DNA from: Bdellovibrionales bacterium | Lineage (GTDB): Bacteria > Bdellovibrionota > Bdellovibrionia > Bdellovibrionales > UBA1609 | DNA length: 13,357 bases | Reading direction: 5' to 3' | Assembly: GCA_020435025.1 (NCBI GenBank) | Contig: JAGRAG010000019.1 | Location: forward strand, 1 to 13,357 | In this document: piece after piece, positions 1-7,065 of the stretch | Numbering within the stretch: position 1 is the stretch's first letter | How the letters are laid out: each line of letters starts with the position of its first letter | Program-made: the position numbers and the translations under genes | The notes under the pieces: generated by a model | Databases searched by the model: none | What the model saw: only the letters and a program-made list of their open reading frames with translations | What the model was told of the DNA's origin: nothing

Positions 1-92
1 GTTAATGCCAACACCCAGAACTCTTCTACTGATTTCTTTGAAAGCGATTTGAGTAGAATATAAGCATCTTGGCTAGATGTAATTGACTGCAT
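1..92 (-). CDS. RadC-like JAB-domain protein, N-terminal fragment (cut by window edge)
   Basis: Read on the minus strand, an AAGGAG Shine-Dalgarno (97-102) lies 4 bases before an ATG at 92-90, followed by 30 open codons to the window edge. The peptide begins MQSITSSQDAYILLKSLSKK and continues VEEFWVLALN. This matches the opening of the JAB/MPN metalloprotease-like domain of the RadC family (pattern 'I.s..da...l..l....e.f.vl.LN'). Long RadC proteins carry about 100 residues with a helix-hairpin-helix before this domain. Here translation seems to start at the JAB domain itself, as in short RadC-like proteins often found on accessory DNA. The catalytic HxHPSG region would lie outside the window, so activity cannot be judged. 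It is transcribed divergently from the lpoB-like gene. The family call rests on only 30 residues. Confidence 0.6.
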   Translation of the reverse strand, partial: MQSITSSQDAYILLKSLSKKSVEEFWVLAL

Positions 93-236
93 AAAACTCC
101 TTAGAAAAGAACATGGAATTTATGCAAAATGATGTGCCGCCCAAAAATGGAATAGAGCAGCTAAGGCCGAAAATATGGCAAAGTTTCGGACAGATACCGG
201 ATTTAAGTCGAGTAAAATTATGACATAAATCCATTG

Positions 237-266
237 TTGCCATTCTTTATGAATGTTCTTTAAGAT
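237..266 (+). promoter_or_regulatory. Probable sigma70-type promoter of the lpoB-like operon
   Basis: TTGCCA (237-242) and TAAGAT (261-266) are separated by 18 bases, a plausible -35/-10 pair. Transcription would start near 273, leaving a leader of about 20 bases that carries the AAGGAG ribosome binding site (281-286), 7 bases before the ATG at 294. The -35 matches 5 of 6 and the -10 matches 4 of 6 consensus bases. Confidence 0.4.
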
Positions 267-293
267 GTACCTTCAATAGCAAGGAGATCTTGA

Positions 294-893
294 ATGAAGA
301 ACATACGACTCATTGTACTTGTAACCCTAGTGGGATTGTTAACTGCGTGTGGACCACAAGCTTTTGTCAAAGGTGACTATGACGAAAACGTCAATGACAC
401 CAATTTATTAACTGATAAATGGTCAGAATCGGACATGCAAAATGCAGTGAGAGATTTAGTTTCTAGCGCGACCACTCACCGCTCCATTTCGGCATCTCGA
501 ACACCTCCAGTGGTCATGGTGACGCGATTACAAAACAAAACTTCTGAGCATATTGATACTCAAAGTATTATGGATATGGTTCGCGTTGAGTTGATGCGTG
601 GCGGTCGAGTTCAGTTTGTTGATAAAGCGGCTCGAGATGATATTGCCGAAGAATATGACTATCAAAATTCAGGAATGGTGAGTCGCGAGACTCAAAAAGG
701 TCCCGGAGGTCAAACCGGTGCGGACTTCATCATTAATGGACGTTTAGACTCTATAGTTCAGCAAGCGGGTAAAGACAAAACCGTCTATTACAAAGTGACA
801 CTCAATATGACCAACTTAAAAACAGGCGTTATTATTTGGTCGGATTACAAACAAATTCGTAAGAAATTTAAAAAGAGAAGTGTAGGCTTCTGA
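294..893 (+). CDS. lpoB: LpoB-like penicillin-binding protein activator lipoprotein
   Basis: LpoB is an outer-membrane lipoprotein that reaches through the peptidoglycan and stimulates the bifunctional synthase PBP1b. The 199-residue product has a lipoprotein signal peptide with lipobox LTAC (Cys19). The body matches the LpoB/COG3417 fold: VVMVTRLQNKTSEHIDTQSI, a central RVQFVDKAARDDIAEE, GADFIINGRLDSIV, and the diagnostic end YYKVTLNMTNLKTGVIIW followed by SDYKQIRKKFKK. It is close to the E. coli LpoB length (about 213 residues). A basic tail (IRKKFKKRSVGF) closes the protein. The ATG is supported by AAGGAG with 7-base spacing. The next gene starts one base after the stop, so the two are probably cotranscribed. 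No PBP1b gene lies in the window, so the partner is inferred from the family. Confidence 0.9.
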   Translation: MKNIRLIVLVTLVGLLTACGPQAFVKGDYDENVNDTNLLTDKWSESDMQNAVRDLVSSATTHRSISASRTPPVVMVTRLQNKTSEHIDTQSIMDMVRVELMRGGRVQFVDKAARDDIAEEYDYQNSGMVSRETQKGPGGQTGADFIINGRLDSIVQQAGKDKTVYYKVTLNMTNLKTGVIIWSDYKQIRKKFKKRSVGF

Positions 894-894
894 T

Positions 895-2154
895 ATGATT
901 TTAAAGTTGAAATCAGTGAATTTAGCGAGAGCCTTAATAGCTCTCGCTTTTTTCTATTTAGTGATGGGTCTTTCGGGATGTGCTAGCTACCAAATGAAGG
1001 TAGGCAAAGCGCGCAGAATGTTAGCTAACGGAAACGCGGTGGAAGCGGTTCAAGCTTTAGAGCCGAAAGCTCGTGAAGAGGGAGTTGATCAACTCGTTTA
1101 CCTTTTAGATTATGCAACGGCAGCACAGTTGGCGGGAAATTACGATCTCAGTACCAAAGCTTTTTTGCATGCCGATCAAATGTCGGAGGTGAAAGATTAC
1201 CATAGCGTTTCAAAAATTACGGGATCGTTACTTTTTAATGAGGGTATGGTTCAGTATAAGGGTGACGACTACGAAAAAGTCCTCATTAATGCCATGTTGG
1301 CCATTAACTACTTACTAATGGATAATCTAGACGAGGCTCTTGTTGAAACACGAAGATTAAATGAAAAGCTTCGTCACTATCAGGTCGATGCCAAGAAAAA
1401 TTATGAACAAAATCCGTTTGCTTTTTATCTGTCAGCTCTGATTTGGGAGGCAGATAGAAAATGGGATGACGCTTACATAGATTTTAAAAAGGCCTATGAT
1501 TTAAATCCTAATATTCCTTATTTGAAGGAAGACTTGGTGAGAGCTGCTTACAATGCTCGGCGCGCAGAAGCAGAACAAAAGTGGCGAAATCAGTTTGGCG
1601 TCGGTCGACCGCAAGATCCCACGTTTAAAAATGACGGCGAGTTGGTTGTGATCTATCAGCAGGGCTGGGGTCCTAGAAAGCAGCCCAACCCCTCTTGGCA
1701 TAGAGTTCCTAAGCTTTACCCAACCCGTTCCTATACAAGCAAAGCCCGTGTGGTCGTTTCTGGTGGGCCAGAAGAGGTCACTCAGCCTATATATAGTGTC
1801 CAAGATGTCGCCATTAAAACCTTGGATGACCAATATGCGGGTCTTATTGCCAAACGAATGGCAGGTATTGCGGCTAAGGAAGTTGTCGCTGATCAGGTAC
1901 GTCAACAAAACGAAACACTTGGGGCGTTATTGAAAATAGGAATGCATGTTTCTGACCAGGCCGACCTCCGACAGTGGTCAACTCTTCCGGAAACCTTTCA
2001 GATAGCCAAGCTTCGTCTCAAACCTGGGGAATATAAAATCCAAGTACTCGGTCTAAATGGCGGAGGAGTTCCCACGGGTGAAACAAGTGCTGAAGGGACT
2101 ATAGTTATCAAGCGCGGCAAAAAAACCTTTCTGACTTGGCGCTCCTTTAATTAA
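895..2154 (+). CDS. COG3014-type lipoprotein with TPR-like helical repeats, partner of LpoB
   Basis: The 419-residue product has a signal peptide ending in lipobox LSGC (Cys29). Helical, TPR-like sequence follows (roughly residues 35-220, e.g. NPFAFYLSALIWEADRKWDD and AYIDFKKAYDLNPNIPYLKE). The C-terminal half is beta-rich (LVVIYQQGWGPRKQPNPSWH, KTLDDQYAGLIAKRMAGIAA) and ends in an immunoglobulin-like stretch (LKPGEYKIQVLGLNGGG). This order matches the COG3014 family of uncharacterised lipoproteins, whose gene is a regular neighbour of lpoB in Vibrio and other proteobacteria. It begins one base after the lpoB-like stop, which suggests translational coupling; its Shine-Dalgarno is weak (AGAG inside the upstream gene). 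A role alongside LpoB in peptidoglycan synthesis is inferred from neighbourhood only. Confidence 0.75.
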   Translation: MILKLKSVNLARALIALAFFYLVMGLSGCASYQMKVGKARRMLANGNAVEAVQALEPKAREEGVDQLVYLLDYATAAQLAGNYDLSTKAFLHADQMSEVKDYHSVSKITGSLLFNEGMVQYKGDDYEKVLINAMLAINYLLMDNLDEALVETRRLNEKLRHYQVDAKKNYEQNPFAFYLSALIWEADRKWDDAYIDFKKAYDLNPNIPYLKEDLVRAAYNARRAEAEQKWRNQFGVGRPQDPTFKNDGELVVIYQQGWGPRKQPNPSWHRVPKLYPTRSYTSKARVVVSGGPEEVTQPIYSVQDVAIKTLDDQYAGLIAKRMAGIAAKEVVADQVRQQNETLGALLKIGMHVSDQADLRQWSTLPETFQIAKLRLKPGEYKIQVLGLNGGGVPTGETSAEGTIVIKRGKKTFLTWRSFN

Positions 2155-2283
2155 GGGTAAAAACGCGTGCCGATTCGTTAGCTAGCAATCCGAGTTTATC
2201 TGTGTTTTTTTGTATACGATGCTTCGTTACAAATTTTTCTATTTTGTGAATAGAAACTTTTGTCTTAGTCTTGAGGTTCTTTA

Positions 2284-2772
2284 ATGCAACAAGTGGGGGA
2301 GCCTATGACGACAGTCACTAATTATTTAATCGCTATTTTATTTTCTTCAGTGTCCATGGGAAGTGCTTACGCATGTCCTAATTTGTCAGGAACATATTTG
2401 TGCGGACACGAAGAAATGCTGGTTGAAACATACTACGACAACAGCACATATTTTTTAAGATTCGGAGGTGGATTTCCATTCCCTGCCGATGGAAGTCTTA
2501 TTGCCATTCCAGATTTTGACGATATGAAGCAGATAAAGGTTTACTTAACTTGTGAGGACGCGGCACCTTATGGCGCGCATTTAAAAATGGATTATAGCGG
2601 TCAAAGATACAATGATCAGGGTCAGCACATTTCAACAATAGCCCTGGATATGCATTTCTATTCCGGTTCAAATGGAGAGTTCGTTCAGCAGGCGATGGGA
2701 ACGGAAACGGATGTTTCAGGAAATGAAATGCCGATCTCTGAAGCAGAAAGCTGTGTGAAGATCAGGCCTTAA
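2284..2772 (+). CDS. Small secreted protein of unknown function
   Basis: I do not recognise the family. The product is 162 residues, or 155 if translation starts at the ATG at 2305. A hydrophobic segment (YLIAILFSSVSMGSAYA) ends in an AYA motif typical of signal peptidase I cleavage, just before CPNLSGTYLCG. The mature part is about 130 residues with four cysteines (two in CPNLSGTYLC, then LTCEDAA and AESCVKIRP near the end), which suggests two disulfides in the periplasm. The sequence looks beta-rich and lipocalin-like in texture ('LSGTYLCG'), but this is only an impression. The upstream ATG has GAGG at 7-base spacing; the inner ATG has a G-rich stretch only 3 bases away, so the first is slightly favoured. 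A strong terminator follows directly. Confidence 0.65.
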   Translation: MQQVGEPMTTVTNYLIAILFSSVSMGSAYACPNLSGTYLCGHEEMLVETYYDNSTYFLRFGGGFPFPADGSLIAIPDFDDMKQIKVYLTCEDAAPYGAHLKMDYSGQRYNDQGQHISTIALDMHFYSGSNGEFVQQAMGTETDVSGNEMPISEAESCVKIRP

Positions 2773-2781
2773 GATAAAAAC

Positions 2782-2812
2782 AAAAAACCTCGGTTTTTGA
2801 CCGAGGTTTTTT
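2782..2812. terminator. Bidirectional rho-independent terminator between converging genes
   Basis: Stem CCTCGG (2788-2793) pairs with CCGAGG (2801-2806) around a 7-base loop. Six A's precede it (2782-2787) and six T's follow (2807-2812), so it works in both directions: for the secreted-protein gene on the plus strand and the phaR-like gene on the minus strand. Confidence 0.9.
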
Positions 2813-2833
2813 ATTTGAGTTGAGACAATACTC

Positions 2834-3376
2834 TTAGCTTTCTTTATTTAGACCTGTTCCGCCAGGTAAGTTAGGGGTAACTTCTGGGCTGAAAGATCCA
2901 CTTTTTTGATTGTGCGCATTAGTAGCTGCATTCGCAGCATTTGCCACACGCTCTTCAAGAGTTTGCTTAATGTCATCAAAAGAAGCTTTAGCGCTATCAA
3001 GAATGGCATCTTTTGCCATTTCACGAGCAGCAGCTTGTTTTTCTGCATAGTCTTGAGGGAAAACACCTAATTTTGCTAAATAGCTAGAGATGCTTCCGTT
3101 TCCGTTTTGGATAACTTCTCTCAAAGTGAAAAGGGGAGCATACTGTGCTGCTTTCTTTTCGGCTTCGAAGATAATTTGCGTTAAAGTTGCCGCTGTAATA
3201 TCGCTCTTAGTTTTGTTATCGATAACCATAACTTCTTCATTGGCGCGGATCATTTTTGCGATATCGTCGAGTGTCACATAGCAGCTTTGTTGAGTGTCAT
3301 AAAGCTTACGATTTTGGTAACGCTTGATGATCTTGGTTCTTACGTTAAGTTTTGTTGTCATACTTTCTTGATTCAC
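2834..3376 (-). CDS. phaR: Polyhydroxyalkanoate synthesis regulator, PhaR type
   Basis: PhaR proteins bind DNA and nascent PHA granules and repress phasin and PHA genes until polymer accumulates. Residues 15-75 are the classic PHB/PHA accumulation regulator DNA-binding domain: IIKRYQNRKLYDTQQSCYVT, LDDIAKMIRANEEVMVID, TKSDITAATLTQIIFE. A single C-terminal regulatory-like segment follows (FTLREVIQNGNGSISSYLAK), then an alanine-rich helix and a disordered tail rich in P, G and S. At 180 residues it is within the usual range. Start choice: the GTG at 3376 has AGGGAGG at ideal 7-base spacing, whereas the inner ATG at 3361 is about 22 bases from it. No phaC, phaP or phaZ is nearby, so it is an orphan regulator here. 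A palindrome about 50 bases upstream of the start is a candidate operator. Confidence 0.88.
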   Translation of the reverse strand: MNQESMTTKLNVRTKIIKRYQNRKLYDTQQSCYVTLDDIAKMIRANEEVMVIDNKTKSDITAATLTQIIFEAEKKAAQYAPLFTLREVIQNGNGSISSYLAKLGVFPQDYAEKQAAAREMAKDAILDSAKASFDDIKQTLEERVANAANAATNAHNQKSGSFSPEVTPNLPGGTGLNKES

Positions 3377-3415
3377 CAGACTGCCTCCCTCTGGTTATAT
3401 TTCTCCCCAAGTAGC

Positions 3416-3436
3416 TACGATGGACCGTCCATCGTA
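3416..3436. promoter_or_regulatory. Palindromic operator candidate upstream of phaR
   Basis: TACGATGGAC (3416-3425) is the exact reverse complement of GTCCATCGTA (3427-3436), with one central base. A related degenerate half site, GTCCATCCATCG, lies at 3449-3460. With a one-base centre this is a poor RNA hairpin but an excellent site for a dimeric DNA-binding protein. On the minus strand a TATAAC (-10-like, 3403-3398) lies just downstream, so the palindrome would cover the -35 region of the phaR promoter. Autoregulation by PhaR is possible, but the site does not resemble the TGCA-containing PhaR sites I know of. Confidence 0.55.
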
Positions 3437-3734
3437 ACCAACTCAGTCGTCCATCCATCGAATTCGGACTAAGTTTTAACACGATAGGACCTTAAAGACA
3501 GGCCGTATCATTTGCGGCAACATAGCTGGCGGCGTCAGAGCTTGTCAACCCCTCAGGAAGTGCTTTCCCAATAATTTCAGAGATCTAAGACGCTTCGCGC
3601 CAGTGCCTACCAATATGACACGACAAGGCGCAGAAAAGGTCAGGTAAAAACATCAAAGAAACCTTAAATAATCCGCATATCTAGCCGAAAAGCCAGTTGG
3701 AACCCATTGAAATCGTACTTGGTAAGGATCTGCG
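3437..3734. other. Intergenic region between phaR and the GspG-like gene
   Basis: No convincing gene is visible on either strand. Apart from the half site at 3449-3460, there is only a weak pair GCGCC (3597-3601) / GGCGC (3626-3630) enclosing 24 bases. An AAGGA (3724-3728) serves as the Shine-Dalgarno of the next gene. The promoter of that gene must lie here, but no good -35/-10 pair stands out. Confidence 0.4.
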
Positions 3735-4253
3735 GTGAAAGAAATACAGAATTTTTCTTTTCTCGATTTGTTTTCAACAATTGGCTTATTTTCTATGTCA
3801 CTTGTGGCCATATTTCTTATTTTGTGGGGACGGTTACGAGATCCGGAAGTTCAAAAAGCTGTGAGAACGGCACATGTTCTTTCCGGCCAACTGGTTGCTG
3901 GAGGTGTTCAAGTTCCGGTGGATATGATTTCGGAACCAACAGCAAAAGGGGATCGCTTTCCGGCAAGTGTAACAAAAGGTCTTTTTTTAAAAGAGGGCAC
4001 AATATCAAAAGATCCTTGGGGGCGTCCTTTTAGTTATAAATTTATTTTTAGCGAACAGGGAGAGCCTGCGCACTTGCTGGTCTGGTCTTATGGACCTAAT
4101 GGACGGCAAGAAACTCGAGGACGAGAGCTTGCCAAAAGAGTGGCTTATATCACACCAGAAAAACTATTTATGGGAGATGACGTAGGGATTGTTCGAGTGT
4201 TGTCACCTAAGTTATTGGCAAGAGAGAAGAAACAGGTCCCTATCGAAAATTAG
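3735..4253 (+). CDS. Membrane-anchored protein with GspG-like (pseudopilin) C-terminal motif
   Basis: The 172-residue product has one N-terminal transmembrane segment (about residues 12-31, LFSTIGLFSMSLVAIFLILW) and then a soluble domain. Residues 93-101 (DPWGRPFSY) and 116-127 (VWSYGPNGRQET) match the C-terminal signature of type II secretion major pseudopilins ('DPWGxPYxY ... SxGxDGxxGG'), where that segment forms the Ca-binding loop. The prepilin peptidase motif (G followed by FTLIE) is absent from the N-terminus, so it is not an ordinary pseudopilin. It may be a degenerate or repurposed pseudopilin-fold protein with an uncleaved anchor. The start is a GTG supported by AAGGA six bases upstream. 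No secretion genes are nearby. It lies 102 bases before the TPR gene and may be cotranscribed with it. Confidence 0.6.
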   Translation: MKEIQNFSFLDLFSTIGLFSMSLVAIFLILWGRLRDPEVQKAVRTAHVLSGQLVAGGVQVPVDMISEPTAKGDRFPASVTKGLFLKEGTISKDPWGRPFSYKFIFSEQGEPAHLLVWSYGPNGRQETRGRELAKRVAYITPEKLFMGDDVGIVRVLSPKLLAREKKQVPIEN

Positions 4254-4321
4254 GTCATTCCAGCGCCTTCTGGACTTAAGTTTAGAACCAATGATTCAAC
4301 CTCATCTTCGGTAAAATTCAT
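4250..4321 (-). CDS. Candidate 23-residue small protein or leader peptide
   Basis: On the minus strand an AGGA Shine-Dalgarno (4332-4329) sits 7 bases before an ATG at 4321, opening a 23-codon ORF (MNFTEDEVESLVLNLSPEGA then GMT) ending in TAA at 4252-4250. Upstream, TTGAGA (4376-4371) and AATAGT (4354-4349), 16 bases apart, form a possible promoter. The peptide is acidic and has ordinary protein-like composition. It lies antisense to the untranslated gap before the TPR gene, and its last bases overlap the 3' end of the GspG-like gene. It could be a real microprotein, the remnant of a lost gene, or chance. I see no terminator after it. Confidence 0.3.
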   Translation of the reverse strand: MNFTEDEVESLVLNLSPEGAGMT

Positions 4322-4355
4322 CAAGATTTCCTTTTTTTGCACCGATTTACTATTT

Positions 4356-6254
4356 GTGAAAGAAAAGAAATCTCAAACTTTTATAGTAAAATCGCTGACC
4401 CTGCATTTAGGATGGATCCTTCTTCTCTCTGGATGCTCGTCGTTGACTCACAGAGAAGGTGGATTTTTTAAGAACTCCACACTTTCTAACCTCAATCCGG
4501 CTCCGCACTCGCTTTCTCCCACTGTGGCTCCTTCGGGACAAGAAATTGTTGACCCTTTATTTATGAGAAGCCAAGCGGATTATCACTTCACGGTTGCTGA
4601 GGCTTTGAGTTTAGAGGGCGAAAAGGCAAAAGCGATCGAAGAATTTAAACTGACATTGGTATACGATCCCAAGTCTGTTGAGGTTCGGTTAAGGCTTGCA
4701 AAAGAATATGTCCGAATAGGTTTGTTAAGTGAAGCCATCGAACAAGCAGAGGCTGCAATCCACTTGGACCCAGGTCAACTGGAAGGGCATATGCTTCTAG
4801 GAAGTCTTTATTCTTCTTTGAAAATGTATGACCAAGCCTTGGTTCAATATAAAATTGTCATCGAGATCGATAACACTCACGATCAGGCAGCCGTTTTAAT
4901 AGGAGCCGTACTGGCGGAGCAAAAGAAATTTGATGAAGCGGAGAAGTATTTTGACAAGGTAGCACAAAACCCCAAAAACAAGACCCCCTATTTGGCCCAT
5001 TACTATAAGGCGAAAATTCGTGAAGAAAGAGGGCCAGAATATTTTAAAAAAGCAATTGAGTCTTATAGCAGATCGATCAGCTTAAGTCCTCGTTCAGAAA
5101 AGCCTGTGATTGGTTTAGCACAGCTTTACATTCGAATGGATCAAGAAAAGCGAGCAGAGAGATTGGTCAATTCCTTTGAACAAAAATTTGGTCCCACCCA
5201 ACAGGGGGCCCAATTTTTAAGTAAGATCTACTTGGAACAAGAAGAGTACGACAAAGCTTACAAGCAACTTGAAATTTTAGAAGGCTTCGAAGAAGAAAAT
5301 CTAAACCTCAAAGTGAAAATGGCTCTAATATTGATTGAAAAGAAAAAATACACACAAGCTGTTACAAAGCTCGAGCAAATTCTTTCAGTGGCCCCGGAAT
5401 CGGACAAGATTAGATTTTATCTCGGCGCGGTCTATGAAGAGATAAAAAATGCCAAGCTTGCCATTGAAAATTTTGAAATGATCCCCTCTTTTAGCAGTTA
5501 CTACGGCGAAGCCGTGATTCATACAGCCCATCTTTATAAGGGCATGAAGAATATGAAAAAGGCGAGAGAGACCATCGAAAACGCTATTGAACAAAAAGAT
5601 GGAATGCCGGAGTTCTATGCCTTTTACGCTTCTATTTTAGACGAAATGAGAGATTATAAAGTAGCGATCGCTATGTTGACAAAGGCTGTAGAAAAATTTC
5701 CGACACACACACAATTGCGATTTTATCTTGGCTCCATGCATGATCGAGTAGGTGATAAAAAGAAAACTGTCGATGAAATGAAACGAGTTGTTGCAATTGA
5801 CGACGAACACGTGCAAGCCCTTAATTTTCTAGCTTACACATATGCGGAGTTGGGTGAAAATTTAGAAGAAGCAAAGAGTTTGGCGGAAAAGGCCCTCAGC
5901 CTCAGTCCAAATGATGGATATATTTTAGATACGATGGGTTGGGTGTTGTTTAAAAACGGTGAAAATACGGAAGCCATTCGCTATTTAGAGGCCGCTTTTC
6001 GACATAAGCAAGATGAGAGTGTGGTTGCAGAACACTTAGGTGATGCGTATTATAGATCTGAACTAGCTGAAAAGGCGAAGGTCATGTATCAGAAAGCGGC
6101 TGCCTTGGAAACAGATCTTGGCAAAAAGGCGCGCATCAGGGAGAAAATTTTTGCAATCACGAATCAGATCAAATGGACTCAGTTCACTGCTAAGAAACCG
6201 CTTCGCCAACCAGCTTCCATCACTCCTGAAACGGAGCCTGTTCAAAACCCTTAA
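4356..6254 (+). CDS. Large tetratricopeptide-repeat lipoprotein
   Basis: The 632-residue product has a lipoprotein signal peptide with lipobox LSGC (Cys27), a short Ser/Pro-rich linker to about residue 65, and then TPR repeats from about 75 to 590. Clear repeats include AEALSLEGEKAKAIEEF, AKEYVRIGLLSEAIEQAEAA, LGSLYSSLKMYDQALVQY, LAEQKKFDEAEKYF, LIEKKKYTQAVTKLEQIL and MGWVLFKNGENTEAIRYLEA; I estimate about 14. The C-terminal block (LAYTYAELGENLEEAKSLAE, then KALSLSPNDGYILDTMGW) is typical of the TPR proteins encoded just upstream of lolB in many proteobacteria. It is probably an envelope scaffold for protein-protein contacts; the partner is unknown. The start is a GTG with no visible Shine-Dalgarno, so the exact start is uncertain, though the signal peptide leaves little room to move it. 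The 3' end overlaps the next gene. Confidence 0.85.
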   Translation: MKEKKSQTFIVKSLTLHLGWILLLSGCSSLTHREGGFFKNSTLSNLNPAPHSLSPTVAPSGQEIVDPLFMRSQADYHFTVAEALSLEGEKAKAIEEFKLTLVYDPKSVEVRLRLAKEYVRIGLLSEAIEQAEAAIHLDPGQLEGHMLLGSLYSSLKMYDQALVQYKIVIEIDNTHDQAAVLIGAVLAEQKKFDEAEKYFDKVAQNPKNKTPYLAHYYKAKIREERGPEYFKKAIESYSRSISLSPRSEKPVIGLAQLYIRMDQEKRAERLVNSFEQKFGPTQQGAQFLSKIYLEQEEYDKAYKQLEILEGFEEENLNLKVKMALILIEKKKYTQAVTKLEQILSVAPESDKIRFYLGAVYEEIKNAKLAIENFEMIPSFSSYYGEAVIHTAHLYKGMKNMKKARETIENAIEQKDGMPEFYAFYASILDEMRDYKVAIAMLTKAVEKFPTHTQLRFYLGSMHDRVGDKKKTVDEMKRVVAIDDEHVQALNFLAYTYAELGENLEEAKSLAEKALSLSPNDGYILDTMGWVLFKNGENTEAIRYLEAAFRHKQDESVVAEHLGDAYYRSELAEKAKVMYQKAAALETDLGKKARIREKIFAITNQIKWTQFTAKKPLRQPASITPETEPVQNP

Positions 6255-6876
6255 AAAATTATGCGTAGTAATTTTAGTTTCAACACTGTCTTTGTTCACA
6301 CTGATTGGATGTCAGACATCGGGACCTTTAAAATATAATAATATTCAACGCGGTTCATGGACAACACGCATTTTGGTGCGGGATAAAAAGAAAAACAAAT
6401 CGTTTATCGTAAATGTTGATCTAAAAGCCGAATCTTCCGGAAATCTAAGAATGGATGCTACATCCAGTTTTGGACAGCACCTAGCAAGCCTTGTCATTCT
6501 AAATGAAGGGATGAGCTATATTGTGGTTCCTCAGAAAAAATACTATCAAGGAAAGTTAGAAAGCTCCGCTCTTAAAAGAGCGATAGGTGTCAGTTTAGAT
6601 CCAAAGTTGCTATTTAATTTGATTTTTGAACAAGCCCCACAAACCAAAGATTGGTCGTGCGCAAAAGACAAGAAGGGCTATCTGGTCGATTGCAGAAATT
6701 TAAAAGACAAAACGGTCATTGTATGGAAAAACAGAGACGCCAGTCGTAAGCTTGTTACTGTAGAACATCCCCGCGCATCGATCCAACTGAATTTTGCAAA
6801 CTTCGATCCGGAATTCAAACCGACAGAAAAAACGTTCGCACTAAAAGTTCCACCATCTTTTAAACGCATCCGCTAA
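6151..6876 (+). CDS. LolB-like outer-membrane lipoprotein
   Basis: LolB receives lipoproteins from the carrier LolA and inserts them into the outer membrane. The mature part begins at lipobox LIGC (TLIGCQTSGP). It shows the LolA/LolB-type half-barrel texture: SWTTRILVRDKKKNKSFIVN, LRMDATSSFGQHLASLVILN, MSYIVVPQKKYYQGKLESSA, and an end ASIQLNFANFDPEFKPTEKT. About 190 residues follow the lipid-bearing cysteine. The TPR-lolB gene order supports the call. The stop at 6876 is firm; the start is not. TTG at 6151 has AGGGAG (6138-6143) at 7-base spacing but gives a long N-terminus before the hydrophobic core. TTG 6118 is weaker. CTG 6226 would give an ideal signal peptide (MKRSLFKTLKKLC...) but has no Shine-Dalgarno. 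All options overlap the TPR gene. Similarity is at fold level, so a distinct lipoprotein family is possible. Confidence 0.6.
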   Translation: MQSRIRSNGLSSLLRNRFANQLPSLLKRSLFKTLKKLCVVILVSTLSLFTLIGCQTSGPLKYNNIQRGSWTTRILVRDKKKNKSFIVNVDLKAESSGNLRMDATSSFGQHLASLVILNEGMSYIVVPQKKYYQGKLESSALKRAIGVSLDPKLLFNLIFEQAPQTKDWSCAKDKKGYLVDCRNLKDKTVIVWKNRDASRKLVTVEHPRASIQLNFANFDPEFKPTEKTFALKVPPSFKRIR

Positions 6877-6896
6877 GGACAATCTTTTTTCGAAGA

Positions 6897-7065
6897 AATA
6901 AAATTCATTCAACCTTGATTTTGATTTTGCTCTTATTCTTGTCTATTTGGAGCTCTGCCAAGCGTGAAGCGTTCGCCCGCAGGGCGATGGCAGCAAAGCA
7001 GGAGCTGTGCTACAAATAGACAAGAATAAGAGCAAAATCAAAATCAAGGTTGAATGAATTTTATT
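6897..7065. repeat. 169-base element with perfect 53-bp inverted-repeat arms and structured core
   Basis: The left arm 6897-6949 is the exact reverse complement of the right arm 7013-7065, with no mismatch over 53 bases; outside it GAA (6892-6894) still matches TTC (7068-7070). The 63-base core is more GC-rich and folds further: AGCTC (6951-6955) with GAGCT (7002-7006), TGCCA (6956-6960) with TGGCA (6988-6992), and CGCCC (6974-6978) with GGGCG (6982-6986) around GCA. The arms are AT-rich and contain the internal repeat TTGATTTTGATTTTG. There is no T-run typical of a terminator, no ORF in the core, and no obvious target-site duplication. It lies 20 bases after the LolB-like gene and about 300 bases before prkA. 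Confidence 0.9.

Noticed and set aside
2155..2220. Terminator after the COG3014-type gene
   Set aside because: A seven-T run occurs near 2206-2212, but the nearest stem (GATT/AATC) is only 4 bp and too far from it.
6897..7065. Integron attC site
   Set aside because: The arms are 53-bp perfect matches without the short conserved end boxes (GTTRRRY / RYYYAAC) or the extrahelical bases of attC, and there are no cassette genes nearby.
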